Assembly: GCA_028554795.2 (NCBI GenBank) | Contig: JAPYKE020000572.1 | Location: 1 to 64,000 of the forward strand | Length of the DNA stretch: 64,000 nucleotides | From: Sinohyriopsis cumingii | Lineage: Eukaryota; Mollusca; Bivalvia; Unionida; Unionidae | Direction: 5' to 3' | Shown: piece by piece, positions 44,570-59,829 of the stretch | Numbering within the stretch: the stretch's first letter is position 1 | Layout of the letters: every line of letters begins with the position of its first letter | Program-made: the position numbers and the translations under genes | The notes under the pieces: model-generated | Databases searched by the model: none | The model's input: the letters and a program-made list of their open reading frames with translations, nothing else | What the model was told of the DNA's origin: nothing

Positions 44570-45025
44570 ATCATACTTGCTGAATTGCTGACCAGTGTTC
44601 AAGTTCCACTGTACATGGACATCACTTCACATACAGCAGTCCGCTTGGCTTCGAGACATCCAATCTGGTTAGGTAGGTTGTCGAAGGATGATACAGCTAT
44701 TTCAGCATAGAGTGATGAGTAGTCTTCAACAGCTGTAAACCACTACCTCATTGCTGAACCATCTGTCTGCCCTCCTGGCTTCAACCTTCCACGACATCCG
44801 AGGAACCGGATTAACCGTTTCCGGACAGAACAGTGTCAGTATGCAGTCGATCCTGTCCGATGGGACCAGGCCACTGACTCTTCCTGTTGCTGTGGAGCTC
44901 TACAGACTATGTCACACCTTGTAAACAACTGTCCACTGACAACGTTCCCCCAGTGGTATACAGGCTCTGCACCTTGGTGATTGAGCATGCACTGCACACA
45001 ATAAATAAACAAATACATTGTCTGA
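44570..45025 (+). mobile_element. LINE 3'-end fragment (Jockey/CR1-like)
   Basis: Frames read SHTAVRLASRHPIWL, then GFNLPRHPRNRINRFRTEQC, DPVRWDQATDSSCCCGALQT and MSHLVNNCPLTTF. The series 'R-x-NRFRT...CxCG...QTMxHIVxxCPLT' is the well-known C-terminus of Jockey-like non-LTR retrotransposons. The segment ends in aataaataaacaaatacattg, a simple-repeat tail. The upstream part is missing, and frame changes occur between the blocks, so it is a 5'-truncated dead copy. Confidence 0.75.
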
Positions 45026-46679
45026 ATTCGTGCATAGCATTTTGCGGAAAAAGTGTCCTGATTTGAAAGCCACGATAAATTACTCCGTCACACCAACATT
45101 TCGTTCAAATCTGGTACTTTTTATGTATTACCTGTAACAATGAGAAGTCTGTACCGGAAGCATCTGGACCGAAAATAAAGACTTTGAATTTTAATAAAAC
45201 TTAGACATTTTACAATTTGCATTTTAAAAGATTTATCGTTCATTATAATTATTGGATTGCAGATTAGTTTATAAGATTATCATAAAGATTATTAGTGCAG
45301 GATTTTTAATGCATGTTTACAGCCTTTTGATTACTTATTTACTATACCATTTTACATCATGAGATGTCAGTTTGAGTACGATGGTGTCAAACTGTAGCGA
45401 ATTCCCTTTGATTTTCGTTAGAATTAATATTGAATGAGATGGTCCAAAATTACCGGCTACGTTACTTCCCTTGACCAAAGTTTGGTTTATCAGATACTAG
45501 TGTTATAAAAGATATCAGTTTGATTGTAAATGACAGACGTCCATATCTGAACGTGATGGGATGTCTTTCCAAAGGACTATGCTCAGTTTTGATCAAACTC
45601 GTCCAAACGTCTGATATTAATATTCGGATGAAATATTTACTAGATCGGTAGTTTTTTTATTCACCACTGAATTATGCTTTATTAATGTACCATATTGTAT
45701 CCTAAGGTCACGTGATAGGGTGTTCAGAATTCTCTATTTTTATAAATACTGATGTATATTTACCAAACGTGATACGTGTGCTTATAATTCGCAACTTTGA
45801 GGTCAGTCCTATGGAGTATATCTCGAATGTATCTCAATAGCTGATATTCTGACCACCTCGGCTATTTACAATACATGGATTGAATGAGAAATTATGAATG
45901 TGTCGAATCGTCTTTTTCTTTCTCATTGTCATATATTCAGTTAATCCTAGTCAGTCCATCGTTGAAATAGTCTTGTTAGTGAAGACATTTCTGGCCAACA
46001 AAATGTGTGATTATTCTCTATATTACTACTCTGACATGCATCCCACGCATACTTTTGTCCCTCAGAAATAGTCGAGTATGTTATTGGTGTGCTTGGTGTA
46101 CTTATTAGTTATACTTAAAACAATTTATTATGACGATTATCTTGCATTCGTTACGAGACTGTTAGCACAAGACGACGAAAATTTTTACTAGTATCGATGG
46201 AAATCATTTTCTTGATGAAATTATACGATTTATTCCAAAGATTTGTATCGTAAGTCCTCTAAGTAATACTATTGTCTGTTATTTCAGGATATAGCAGTTA
46301 CTGTTATAATGTAATATTTCAACTGAACGCTCTTTCGCCTGGTACAGAGTTATGGATTTACCCTGAATACTTTATCATTTGTTTCTTCTGCTGCAAGCGC
46401 CAACATTATCTTCGTAATGTATTGCCATTTCTATCAACAACAGAAAGGCATAAGGATAAAAGAAATTATGAACAAATAAATCAGTATTGTTTCTTCACAT
46501 TTATCTAAAGGATGAGGCACCATTACTTCTGTTAGAATTTGGCTGTCGTCCCACCTCCCAACAAAAATACATTCAAAAAGCAATTCTACGTATCGCAGAC
46601 ATTGTGACATTGGAATGTACATAAAAGTGGTTGACATATGAATATTAGCTTCTAATTAACCACATATCATTCCTACGTT
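45026..46679. other. AT-rich DNA without recognised feature
   Basis: No gene, array or transposon end was found by eye. An open frame at 46272-46508 shows no domain. Confidence 0.45.
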
Positions 46680-47375
46680 GCTATAGAGGTTAATTGATAA
46701 ATCACTAAGTGAGATGCTTCGATATAGAGGTTAATTGATGCATCACTAAGTGAGATGCTTGACTATAGCGGTTACAACTGAGATACACAGGGCAACAAGG
46801 GTAGGCTAATTGATGAATCACAGATATATGGATATAGTGGTAGGCTAATTGATGAACTACTGAGATACTCGGCTATATGGATGGGTTAATATTTGATTCA
46901 TTAATATAATTGGCTGTAGAGGTATGTTAATTGATGATTCTCTGAAATCTTTGGCACTGGAGGTTGGCTAATGGTTGAATCACAAACTGATATACTTGGC
47001 AATAGCGGTAGACTAATTGATGAACCATTGTTATACTTGGCTACATGGTTAAGCTGATTGGTGAATCACTGATAATTGATGAAACATTGAGATGCTTGGC
47101 TAGAGAGGTAGGCCATTGATGAAACATTGAGATAAACGCTAAAGAGGTAGGCTAATTCATGAAACATTGAGACATACGCTAAAGAGGTAGGCTAATTCAT
47201 GAAACATTGAGATAAACGCTAAAGAGGTAGGCTAATTCATGAAACATTGAGACATACTCTAAAGAGGTAGGCTAATTCATGAAACATTGAGACATACGCT
47301 AAAGAGGTAGGCTAATTGATGAAACATTGAGATAGACGCTAAAGAGGTAGGCTAATTGATGAATCGCTAAAATAA
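46680..47375. repeat. 40-bp minisatellite with diverged upstream units
   Basis: From about 47,100 seven near-identical units read cgctaaagaggtaggctaat followed by tcatgaaacattgagacata. Upstream to 46,680 the units become longer and diverged (tagaggttaattgatgaatcac). The gradient suggests growth at the right side. Confidence 0.9.
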
Positions 47376-48043
47376 ACTCTGCCTATCAATAACAGATTAT
47401 TCATTTATTTTATCCAAGAACATACTAGAATAGCCGATCTAGACTGATTAGATGGTGAAAACCTGATCTACACTCTTCCAGTCACTGAACCACGAGACCT
47501 CCACTTGGTGCGGATAGGAACGGATAGGTACCTACCACCCACTCGACCAATGATAAATTCGTATATTGCATATGCTGCCTACCTGTAACTAGTGACAGAC
47601 CTGGTTCGAAATTTAGCCTCTAAAAACTGTCAATATTGCGATTCTAGGCCTTAAACTATGCAACAGAAGGAAGCTAAGCGAACATAGCTGTCAAAAAAGA
47701 TTTTAGATATAAACGCTTCTACACCCTCGCGTGTTCTGCATTTCATTTTTCTAAGTGCAGATAGAGTCATTAGCTAATCAAAAGAAATGTCATATATCAA
47801 ACATTCTAGAAAAAAATGTCTTTATTGTCGATTTCTAAAAATTTACCGTTAGTCTGTTTTCTTAAAGAAACTTTTTTATTTAATTACACAGATACAGATT
47901 TTCATACTTGTACATGATTTTAAAGCATTTACAAAATTTATTTTGCATTTTTTTCTTAACATACTATCATGTGTATCATGCCCCGCAGCGTCAGATGTAT
48001 GCAGAATTTAAAAGTTGCATTTTTATTTTGTCGATTTTAAGTA
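47376..48043. other. AT-rich DNA without recognised feature
   Basis: Nothing recognised apart from a (TG)n run starting at 48,044. Confidence 0.45.
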
Positions 48044-48066
48044 GTGTGTGTGTGTGTGTGTGTGTG
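48044..48066. repeat. short (TG)n microsatellite
   Basis: About eleven TG units. Confidence 0.9.
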
Positions 48067-48099
48067 ATTTGGATTTTTAGCTCAGCTTTAACAATTTTT

Positions 48100-48375
48100 C
48101 AGTCATATGACTACGATGTCTGCAGTGTGGCAGTTTATAGCAATGTCTAGCACTGGGGCATCATGCCGTAGACATGAAGCATTACGTCCCACCCAGTTAC
48201 ATTATCCTGACACCAGACCGACAAGTCCTAACACTAACCTCTTAATGCTGAGCGCTAAGCGAGGAACCTGTTACTATCATTTTTTTAAAATGTGTTTGGT
48301 ATGACTCGGCCGAGGATAGAACCCACGACCTCCCGCATCCGAGGCGGCCGCTCTAACCACTAGGCCACCAGAGTA
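48100..48375 (-). mobile_element. tRNA-derived SINE (minus strand)
   Basis: Read on the minus strand, the head has an A-box region (ggtggcctagtggttagagc) and a B-box-like ggttctatcc at 48314-48323. A body of about 200 bases follows. It differs in body and tail from the SINE at 38889. The anticodon arm is not that of a functional tRNA. Confidence 0.75.
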
Positions 48376-51545
<3,170 letters not shown>

Positions 51546-51577
51546 AAACACACACAAACACACACACACATACACAC

Positions 51578-51661
<84 letters not shown>
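51546..51661. repeat. compound (CA)n(TA)n microsatellite
   Basis: An interrupted CA tract runs into about 40 TA units. Confidence 0.95.
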
Positions 51662-51664
<3 letters not shown>

Positions 51665-52439
51665 CTTATTAGTGAATACCAGGAAATTGATACTTTATTT
51701 TAGATGTAAACTTTACAAATTTATCTGAGGAACGAAAGAATGCAACCAACGTATCCATGCTAGCAAACTGTACGAAAATATAACTCTGTCGCAAACTATC
51801 TTTGTGAAAATGTTAAATTTATAGTAATGTAACAAAATGATTTTAAAAAATATTTTTAATGAAAATGGTATAATGCCAGAAGTTTCAAAGATGAAACATA
51901 GTTAAAAACTTAAAAAGAAAATACGAAAAGTAAAACTGTGACAAAGGCTGGATCAGAGAGTAGAAGTTGCTGAAATATAGAGTTTAGTACTCATATTCTA
52001 AGCTAGATAACAGGTACCATCATATGATTAGAGAGCAACCTTATTCAGTGTAGCATTGTGAATCATCGTGGTGATAGGTTTAAAGTAAAGCTCATTTCTG
52101 ATTTCTAGTTCCGCCAATTGAATGATGTTTGTATATATCTAAATTGATATTCTTTGCAGTTTTAAAAACCATTCCATACCTATTTCTACTGCATCAGTCT
52201 AAAAACGATAAAGTTTACCTGAAAGACTACAACATTGTTCTATTTGAACATGATTCATCGCATCTTTAAGCAATGCAACAACATCCTACTTAGTATTTAC
52301 ATTTAATAAATGTTATCATTTGTATAACTGTTTATACTGTAAACTGTATGGTTTGTTTTATTATGCAGCTGAAGTCATCCATTTGTCACGTATGCATAGG
52401 AAATTCGTTACGATCATTAATTACATCATTTTGTCACCA
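51662..52439. other. AT-rich spacer
   Basis: Nothing recognised. Confidence 0.45.
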
Positions 52440-53037
52440 TATTGGTTTCATTAGCATGTTATAGTCAAAGTCTTATAATTGCAGCTTAATTATATCACTG
52501 TAAAGCCAAAATATATTGACTTCATTAGCATGTCATAGTCAAAAACTTATAATGGGAGCTTACTTCTATCACTGTAAAGCCAACATATATTGATTTCGTT
52601 AGTATGTCATAGTCATAGACTTATAATGGGAACTTACTTATATCAGTGTAAGGCCAACATATATTGATTTCATTAGCATGTCGTAGTCAAAGACTTATAA
52701 TGGGAGCTTACTTCTATCACTGTAAAGCCAACATATATGGATTTCATTAGCATGTCATAGTCAAAGTCTTATAATTGCAGCTTACTTCTATCACTGTAAA
52801 GCCAACATATATTGGTCTCATTAGCATGTCATAGTCAAAGTCTTATAATTGCAACTTACTTCTGTCACTGTAAAGCCAATATATATTGATTTCATTAGCA
52901 TGTCATAGGCAAAGCCTTATAATGGGAGCTTACTTATATCATTGTAAAGCCAACATATATCGATTTCATTAGCATGTCATAGTCAAAGTCTTATAATGGG
53001 AGATTACTTCTATCACTGTAAATCCAACATATATTGG
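52440..53037. repeat. 74-bp minisatellite, about eight copies
   Basis: Units begin ttcattagcatgtcatagtc and include acttctatcactgtaaagcc. They are about 90 percent alike. The array ends about 200 bases before element 4. Confidence 0.95.
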
Positions 53038-53245
53038 TTGGTTAATTTTATTTTCTTGTTCTGTAGACTAATAACGTAGCTTTATCTAGCATGACTCTTC
53101 TTACAAGTGGCCTATCATACATTTTCATCAGTACATATTTTGACCTTTTCTCAATTTCTTGAAGTTTGCATCGATTTGAATATTATGCATTGAACGTAAA
53201 TGTTTCAACGATTTCAATCTTTTGTCAATATTCTCCCAATTTTGT

Positions 53246-53704
53246 TTATAATGGAGATAAACAATCCCCAAAATTTCTAATTTTGGAACTCTCCCTTTTT
53301 TTCGTCCTGGACAACTGTACTACCTTCTCTAAGGTACCGTCATAATTGTATCGTAGTGTAATGGGTGGAAAGGCCACAGAAAGGTAAGGACAGTGCGGAC
53401 ACCATCGAGTATGTTCCAGAATAGCTGAATCTTTATAGATACATAGATCCATTTGTAATTTCAGGCCGCAACTGAAACACTGTACTTCGTATCCCAATTC
53501 AGTCTCCGGTCCCAAGTAGACAACTCCTGTTCTAGCTAAAACATTCGAAGTAGGTAATCCTTCCCTATCCGTGGGCCATTCTTGAAACGTTTCCAATCGA
53601 CGGGCACAATCACAATAGTCAGGCAAGAAGACCAGAAAAAGGTAGGGTTTGAACTTGGAGTTCTCATTGGGTCTCTCACTCGATTCTTGCAGTGGCAAAG
53701 TCAT
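53246..53704 (-). CDS. Polinton-borne BIR-domain (IAP-like) protein
   Basis: A 152-residue frame from ATG at 53704. From about residue 31 it reads DYCDCARRLETFQEWP, then LARTGVVYLGPETELGYEVQ, CFSCGLKL and ILEHTRWCPHCPYL. This gives the BIR order R..TF..WP, L...G..Y.G, V.CF.CG, EH.R..P.C with zinc ligands CxxC...H...C. The spacing before the His is 18 where 16 is usual. BIR proteins bind caspases or IAP antagonists, and viral ones block host cell death. No RING finger follows. The start overlaps the polymerase gene end by 29 bases. The frame looks whole; activity is unknown. Confidence 0.8.
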   Translation of the reverse strand: MTLPLQESSERPNENSKFKPYLFLVFLPDYCDCARRLETFQEWPTDREGLPTSNVLARTGVVYLGPETELGYEVQCFSCGLKLQMDLCIYKDSAILEHTRWCPHCPYLSVAFPPITLRYNYDGTLEKVVQLSRTKKRESSKIRNFGDCLSPL

Positions 53705-56700
53705 TCTTCTGGTTGGTGGCTATCCTCTTACAACCAGTTTGTTTTATTCCGACTTGTCCATACGGCAAAATGAAGTGATTGGGAAGACGCACTCGCTTCT
53801 GGTACAAGATTTGATAAACTTTTTCCAACGGTCGATTGACGATTTGATGAGTGGGTAAACGTACAATCTTGTGCGGTTGGTAGGTGGTCACTCTAAAGTT
53901 TCCATCCTCTCCAGAATGCAAGGCTTCTTTCAATACGCCAAAGTTTACTACTAGACTGGTGCGATAATTGAGAGTCAATCCTTTCACTTTACAATCGGTG
54001 TGCACTTCTCCTTGTTTGTCTCGGTATTTGTAGCCATAATTTTTAGGACCGCCACTTGCAAAGCTTAAAATCTTCTCGTCGGGGTGCTCGTCTGTCCAGG
54101 TTCCTAAACGGTCTCCTTCGATGTCAGGGTGTTGCTGACCCGAGCGCTCGATGTAAATGCAATTGTCCTTGTCAAAGTACAGGACGCAATCCCCTTGCAA
54201 TTCCAAAGCTTCGTACAATTTTAAGCGAGCATGAGCTGTCACGTAGGCTGCAATGATGACATTTTCAAATTCGTCGGCTTGTACAAAGTCCAGATCTTCT
54301 TCGTAATTGACTAAGATCAAATCCTCGCGAACGACGTCCACGTGTTTCATGTATTTGGTTTTGTCGTCAATCATCTGGACGTAGCGGGAAGGTTCTGTCA
54401 AATATTGCGTCTTGGGTAAACATGGTCGTTGTGCCATTTTGCCCCCACAAGCAATTTAACATCACTTTGGCAAACGATCGCCTGCCTTCGTTTTTCTCTA
54501 AAGTGATGCCTTCTTGTTCCCACTATTTCTCTTTGAATGTCTTTTCATCTTCGGGAGTGAGATACCAAGAAGGATAGCCGCTGACCTTTTGTTTTAGTTT
54601 TGAAAAAGCATTCACGTAGTCTGCGAAAATGCCTTTCTGAGTTGGGTTACCCTTGTGGTATTGTTGTGTCTTGGGAAAGTGGTAAATTTCGTACACTTCT
54701 AACAGTTGGTATCCCATGTCCAGAGCTTTGAACAATTCCAGGATAATCCACGTTCCCGTCAAGGCGCGTTCTTCTTGTGTGTGCTGACAAGGCTGATGTT
54801 GATTGCACGTTTCGGCACAAGTATGGCACATGGGAAACATTAGTTTTCCTTGGCAATAATGAGGTAACACGGGATGGTACAAGTCAGTAGGAGGCAAGAC
54901 TTTTTTTGTACTTGATCAAGCCTTCGTATTGTTGAATGTGGTCCAGGTCGATGTGTTCCGTCAACAATTGCGGGTGCACACGTAAGGATACAGTGAACAC
55001 ACGTCCAAGTAATTGATTTCTTCTCCTTTCTCTTCGTCGGCTTGGTAAACAGGTGGCATTCATCCGTCCTCCGTACAAACTGTCCCTCGGGTTCAGGGGG
55101 TCCATCAACTTGTAACTTTCTACGATGCTGACAAGTGGCATGGTACAAGTCTTCAATGGTTCGTTATAAAAACTGATTTTTAGTGCCACGTTCAGGGTAA
55201 CAGACGGGACGTCCGTGAAATAAGCAATCGTTAAGCTCGTACACGATCTTGGGGGTTTTCTAAGTCCCAGCCATCTACCGAATACGTTGCGATGGTCTTT
55301 TCGCCTCCTCGTTGAGGGAGTACTGATTCCATTTGTCTTCCTTGTCTCACAAGTAATGTAACCAGCGTAGGGCTTTGACCGAGTATTGGCGTTTGACAAA
55401 GTTGGCCGTTAGAGGGCTAATGACAGCCAGGGTGTTTTCACGCATGAATTGTTGGCGGTACACTAAGGAACACGCTTTGGCAATGGTGCAGGCTTTTTTC
55501 AAAGGATCGAACCCTCCGTGTTCCATGAACAGTTCTTGAAATTTTCCACCGCAACGTCGTAAAATGTCCACGTCGGAACAACAATAATTTAACATTTCTT
55601 CCTGAAAGTCGATGGGGTCTGAGACGTGAGCCTGGTACCAAGCGTAGAAAGCTTCTCGTTGTTCGGTACGCATGTTGTAGTGGTCGTAGTCGTGAGCCTC
55701 ATGCAAATGGGGTAGAACGGGATGTTGATTGGCTTCAGTATTGAAAAAGTATATAAAGTAGCCTTTGGCCATTTCTGTCATTCCAAACGTTTCAGGCATT
55801 CGACTCAAAGGCATGGCCAAGTAAATCATCGAGTCTTTAAACTGCACTTGTCCCACTTGCATGGAAATGGTTTTGGCTCCGTTCAAAGTGACTTTAGGAC
55901 GTTCGGTGCTATGTTCCGTATAGTATCTCAAAAGAACTGTCCATCGTATCCCGAGAAATTGTGAGCCATCACTGTGGCATTACGTTGACAATCTCCGTAA
56001 CGTTCGATGTCCTCTTGGCTCCATGTGTCGTCGATGGGTTCTAAGATCCATCGGGCAAGATTGGCCAGCGTGTTCGGTCCCCAAAATATTTTTTCACGTC
56101 CTCCAGGAATCTTGCTGCAGTGAGGGCAATGACTAAAGATAGGCTCTTGAATTCACTTCTCGCACGCTCGATGAGCCACGCAGAAATTAGGAATCTGAAT
56201 GCCAGTCTCTTGCAGCATGCATTCGAAATCGAAAAAGATGAAATTGCCTTTTTTCTTGAAATGGTCATCTTCCTGTTTGGGTTCGTATTTTTTAATGTAG
56301 CATTGGTGTTCCAAGTCCACGATTAGGTGACAGGTGTGACATCGCTTCTTTCCTGAACATATGTGTGCCTTAGCATTATAGGCAAGTAAGCGTTGTCCAC
56401 ACGTAGGACACAATCTCAGCAGTTGACAAGCACATTTCTGCTGTGAACCTTGTGTCTTCCAATGTTGTTGGTAACAGGCAGGGCTGACAAAAGTACGCTG
56501 ACAAGCAGAGCAATGCACTCGTTCTTTTCCTTCGTCCAGACAGGGTTGAGAGGCCAAACATACTGAACATTTCGAACCACAGTGTTTGTGTTGCTCTCGA
56601 TTGTTATAACCATAGTCACATTTCTCACAGTAATAACCGTATACAAGAAATGCAGTGATACTGGTAATGGTATCGAAATATTCATTGTGATAATAGACGT

Positions 56701-57642
56701 GAATGTATTTTCCGTCCTTAAAATCTTTGCCATGAGACATCAGAGACCCGCGCAGTTATTGAGGATGCACTTTCAATGTGTAGCGTGGAGCAAAGACGTC
56801 TTGCAATTTTTGCATTTCAGGAATGCCACAGGGTGTGTCTTTGGACAGGCCGGCTTGTTGTAACAGGAGTTCTTTTTCACTTTATTGTTTGGCTCGGTCC
56901 GATTGTCGAACAGTTTTCCAGGCTCTTTTTCATTCTGCCGTGTCGTTCTTGTTGGCATACGGTTCGTTCCACCACGATGGCTCGGGCTAAACACATTTGG
57001 TCTTGAGGATTGTTAATTTGGTTGAGGCTACGCTTAATGCTCCGAAGGTCGTCCATCAATAACACCATTTTGCTTTTTCCGGTCCCCTTGGGGAGAGAGA
57101 CGTGGGTCATGAACAGTGTCGCTTTTCCATCGGTGATGTGACATTGGTCATTGGATTGTTGACCGTGTTTTATATTGTCCATTGACCATTCTGCTGGGGT
57201 ACTAAACTCGGTCCAAACAGGGGATTTCAAACCGTCGTGATAAATAGAAAGTCCCAAGCGATCGTCTTTTGGCTTTACATTGGTGTTTCAGTGTGGTTAA
57301 CAAAGAATCCCACATCTCAGTGATGAAGCCCTCTGCTTTCTGCAGCGGTACGTTGGCCTTGAAATCTGTAAACTTCACCCTGTAAGTGTAAGCCGTGGTT
57401 CTAAATTTTCTAGAGGAACGCTTTTCCGTCTCTCGAGTGTAATTTTCAGGGTTTACTAAGGGTGGTGAACTTTGACTGGGTGTAGAATCGCTGGGTCTGG
57501 ATTCTGGTTTACTCATGTCATCTTCAAAATCACTGGCATGAATTTGTGCCAAGACTTCAGCTATTGTACGAGGCGATAAATCACGTTTCTGCCTCTTACT
57601 TTCTTTTTCTTCTTTCTTCTCGAATTGATGCGATCGTTTCAT
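53676..57642 (-). pseudogene. element 4 protein-primed type B DNA polymerase
   Basis: Spread over about 4 kb on the minus strand. The N-terminal part (SPRTIAEVLAQIHASDFEDD) is followed by Cys/His-rich zinc-binding sequence (CEKCDYGYNNREQHKHCGSK). The exonuclease start FFDFECML comes next, then an HNFSGYDGQF region and DSLYGGRMNAT of the palm. The C-terminal palm has VLYFDKDNCIYIE, and the thumb side ends in FILPYGQVGIKQTGCKRIAT. This is the Polinton replicative polymerase, the largest gene of such elements. It is broken. Its 5' end matches the remnants in both arms of element 1. Confidence 0.9.
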
Positions 57643-57776
57643 CTTGATTACAAAAAGTCATATGACTACATGTCAAACACCATAGGTCACTTTATACCTA
57701 TAGCAGACCAATGTAAATATAAAGGGTGTGTGTCTTGCCTTCCCATATTCATTTAACTCTCAGACCGAGCAGAACG
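57643..57776. promoter_or_regulatory. divergent promoter between polymerase and CCHC genes
   Basis: 134 bases separate the two start codons. On the plus strand, aatataaagg at about 57716-57725 is followed by tgtgtcttgcc, atattcattta and ctctcagaccga just before ATGGAAGAG. The same blocks in the same order precede the CCHC gene of element 1. Toward the polymerase, ggtataaagtg on the minus strand may serve as its TATA box. Confidence 0.55.
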
Positions 57777-58230
57777 ATGGAAGAGCCTACAGAGATCGAA
57801 CTTTTGATCAGAGCTTTGCGAGTTGTCATCAGAAAATTTTCTTCAGACAAGCCGACGGACTACTCACCCTCCTATCGAGATAAAAGTCAATATACTTGCT
57901 ATATCTGTAATATAAAAGGGCATTGGTCGTCAGAAGTGTCCAGAACGTCAAAAAAGCAAAACAGGTGCTAGAAGAGACAAAAGTCTAGATACCTGTTATC
58001 ATTGTCAAGAAAAAGGACATTGGTCTTCAGAATGCCCTAAGGAACAACAGGAGGAAGAAGAAGGAGAAGAGAGGGATTATGAAGAGGAAGAAGAGGTAGC
58101 CTCCTCCAAGGAAGAACCTAGACACGTGCAGAAACAGGAACATGAGAATAAAAGAAGAAGTGGAGAAAATGACGAAGACGTGGAGGACAAAACTTTGAAA
58201 GTGAAGAAATTTAATGAACAGAGAGGGTGA
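57777..58230 (+). pseudogene. element 4 CCHC zinc-knuckle gene
   Basis: It starts MEEPTEIELLIRALRVVIRK. A first knuckle reads CYICNIKGHW and a second CYHCQEKGHWSSECP. An acidic tail (EEEEGEERDYEEEEEV) and Lys/Glu-rich end follow. Double CCHC knuckles bind single-stranded nucleic acid. Placed head to head with the polymerase, it may act in replication. Element 1 carries the same gene in both arms. It is broken. Confidence 0.7.
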
Positions 58231-58742
58231 GCACAGACACAGACGAAGTCGAAGAAGTTTTTTAAGTGTTATGTTGTGAATTGGAGTGTAAAATTTGTAA
58301 CTGAATAGACCAGGCATAAAACCTAAGTGTCTCTTGCTTGTGATTTTTAGAATAAAAACCTACACTCATGCACTCATACATTCACACATACAATAGGGGC
58401 AAAAAGTTTTTTTTGAGATTTAATTGATCTTGGCAATTGAAATGCTATCTCTTTTCGAGAAAAATGGGTGGCTTTGAAAAGGGCCTTTGGGTATTTATTG
58501 GTTTAAACAACAAACTTAAGAATGGGAACTAATCAACTTTAACTACCTTAAGCCTTTGCCACGACCAAGGCCTACTTCTCAACTGATTCCTGTCGATGAT
58601 GATTTTGTAGAAATCACTAAGGGTGGTACGGCAGGCGTAGTCACAGGGTTGGGTTGTTTAGCTCGGGAAGGTCTTTTAATCTTCGGTCATAATAAAGAAG
58701 TCTGACACATTTGTTTCAGACTTCCTAACTCTGCTAAAATGT
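58231..58742. other. spacer in element 4
   Basis: One plus-strand frame at about 58,553-58,704 reads PVDDDFVEITKGGTAGVVTG, which looks protein-like, but I cannot name it. The rest appears non-coding. The phrase gaaaagggcctttgggtttat at about 58,475 recurs inverted near 59,600. Confidence 0.35.
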
Positions 58743-59276
58743 CTAAATGTATCGCGACCATTTGACTTTCACTACCTTGTTTCTTAGCTGCTTCTTCTTC
58801 CTGTCGTTTTCTTCTTGTTTCTTCTTATTGCTGTTGTTGAAGGAGAAAAGCTTGTTCTGCTTCCTTTTGCTGCTGTACAATTTCTCCAATTCATCTTTCT
58901 GTCTCTGTTTAAAATTCTCCATGTGTGGTAAAGAAGGAGAAGGTGGCGTAGGTACTGGTTCCGGAACAAATTCCTGCGAACAAAAATCGACAAAATCCCA
59001 ATTAAAATTAACCTTTTCTGGAAGTAGGTCCGGGTTTACTTGGGTAGTCAATACTATTCCATCGCTTTTCGTCTCCACGGCCGATGCACCCCAATTCATC
59101 GTCATCTTAGTTTCCGTCATATTTGAAAACTGTGTCGCATGGATTGACTGCGCACAGACGCTAGTGCATCTATATAGGGAATGTGACGTCACAGACTGCT
59201 CTCTTCGAATTGGACGAGTGACTCCGTGTGGTGACTGAATTTTGTAACGCGTGTTTGGATTGGTGAATGATCTCAA
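58743..59276 (-). CDS. hypothetical charged protein of element 4
   Basis: A 177-residue frame. A likely start is the internal ATG of MTETKMTMNWGASAVETKSD, downstream of a TATA-rich divergent promoter. A Pro-rich centre (EPVPTPPSPSLPHMENF) is followed by a long Lys/Glu/Gln-rich helix at the C-terminus, probably a coiled coil. I do not recognise the family. The frame looks whole. Confidence 0.45.
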   Translation of the reverse strand: MRSFTNPNTRYKIQSPHGVTRPIRREQSVTSHSLYRCTSVCAQSIHATQFSNMTETKMTMNWGASAVETKSDGIVLTTQVNPDLLPEKVNFNWDFVDFCSQEFVPEPVPTPPSPSLPHMENFKQRQKDELEKLYSSKRKQNKLFSFNNSNKKKQEENDRKKKQLRNKVVKVKWSRYI

Positions 59277-59348
59277 TCCGTTTCGATCCTCCCTTCCCCT
59301 ATAAATAACCGCAGTTGGCTACATTCCTTCACCTGTTCTCGTCACAAC
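59277..59348 (+). promoter_or_regulatory. promoter with TATA box in element 4
   Basis: cccctataaataacc at about 59295-59309 is followed 20 bases on by acattccttcacctgttc and then ATG 59349. The cattccttcac phrase resembles the ttttccttcacg block used in element 1. Confidence 0.45.
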
Positions 59349-59640
59349 ATGTGGACCGTCGTAGAATCCTCTACTCTCGTATCTTCAATGCTGCTCCATA
59401 CGGCTTACCCATGTATGTCAGATCATCGTGGACCATTGCCAGGATGACGGATACAATCGTTTTGAAAAGTACAATTTATGTGGAGAGACAAGGCTGTTTG
59501 AAGAGGGTCTTGATTTACAGAACAGAAGTCAGACAAAGTTTGAGGAAAGGAAGAAGACCTATACGATGCCCTTTATGTTAACGGAATAATGTTACATAAA
59601 CCCAAAGGCCCTTTTCAGGGCCACTCATTTGCCTCGAAAG
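59349..59640 (+). pseudogene. hypothetical small basic gene of element 4
   Basis: Downstream of the TATA box, frames read MWTVVESSTLVSSML and, shifted, MYVRSSWTIARMTDTIVLKS. Reading continues to about 59,590. I do not recognise the product. It is broken. Confidence 0.35.
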
Positions 59641-59829
59641 GAAACTGACTTTCTTGCCTAATCCCAAACATTTAAAAAAAAAAAGTTGTATCAGTGTTTT
59701 GTCTGTTGTATATGTGTTATATCAATCTAACTCCCACTCCTTTGCTCAGTACTGTGACGACACCTTCCCTAGTTGCTACAGTTTAATCTCTCCTACCGTG
59801 ACGTCAGACGCTATCTTTCACTTGAGGCT

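Noticed and set aside
46680-47375. CRISPR-like array
   Set aside because: There are no unique spacers between repeats, the units abut, and the context is eukaryotic. The same applies to the 41-, 71- and 74-bp arrays.
48300-48375. A tRNA gene on the minus strand
   Set aside because: A- and B-box-like stretches are present, but the cloverleaf is degenerate and is followed by a 200-base body, as in SINEs.
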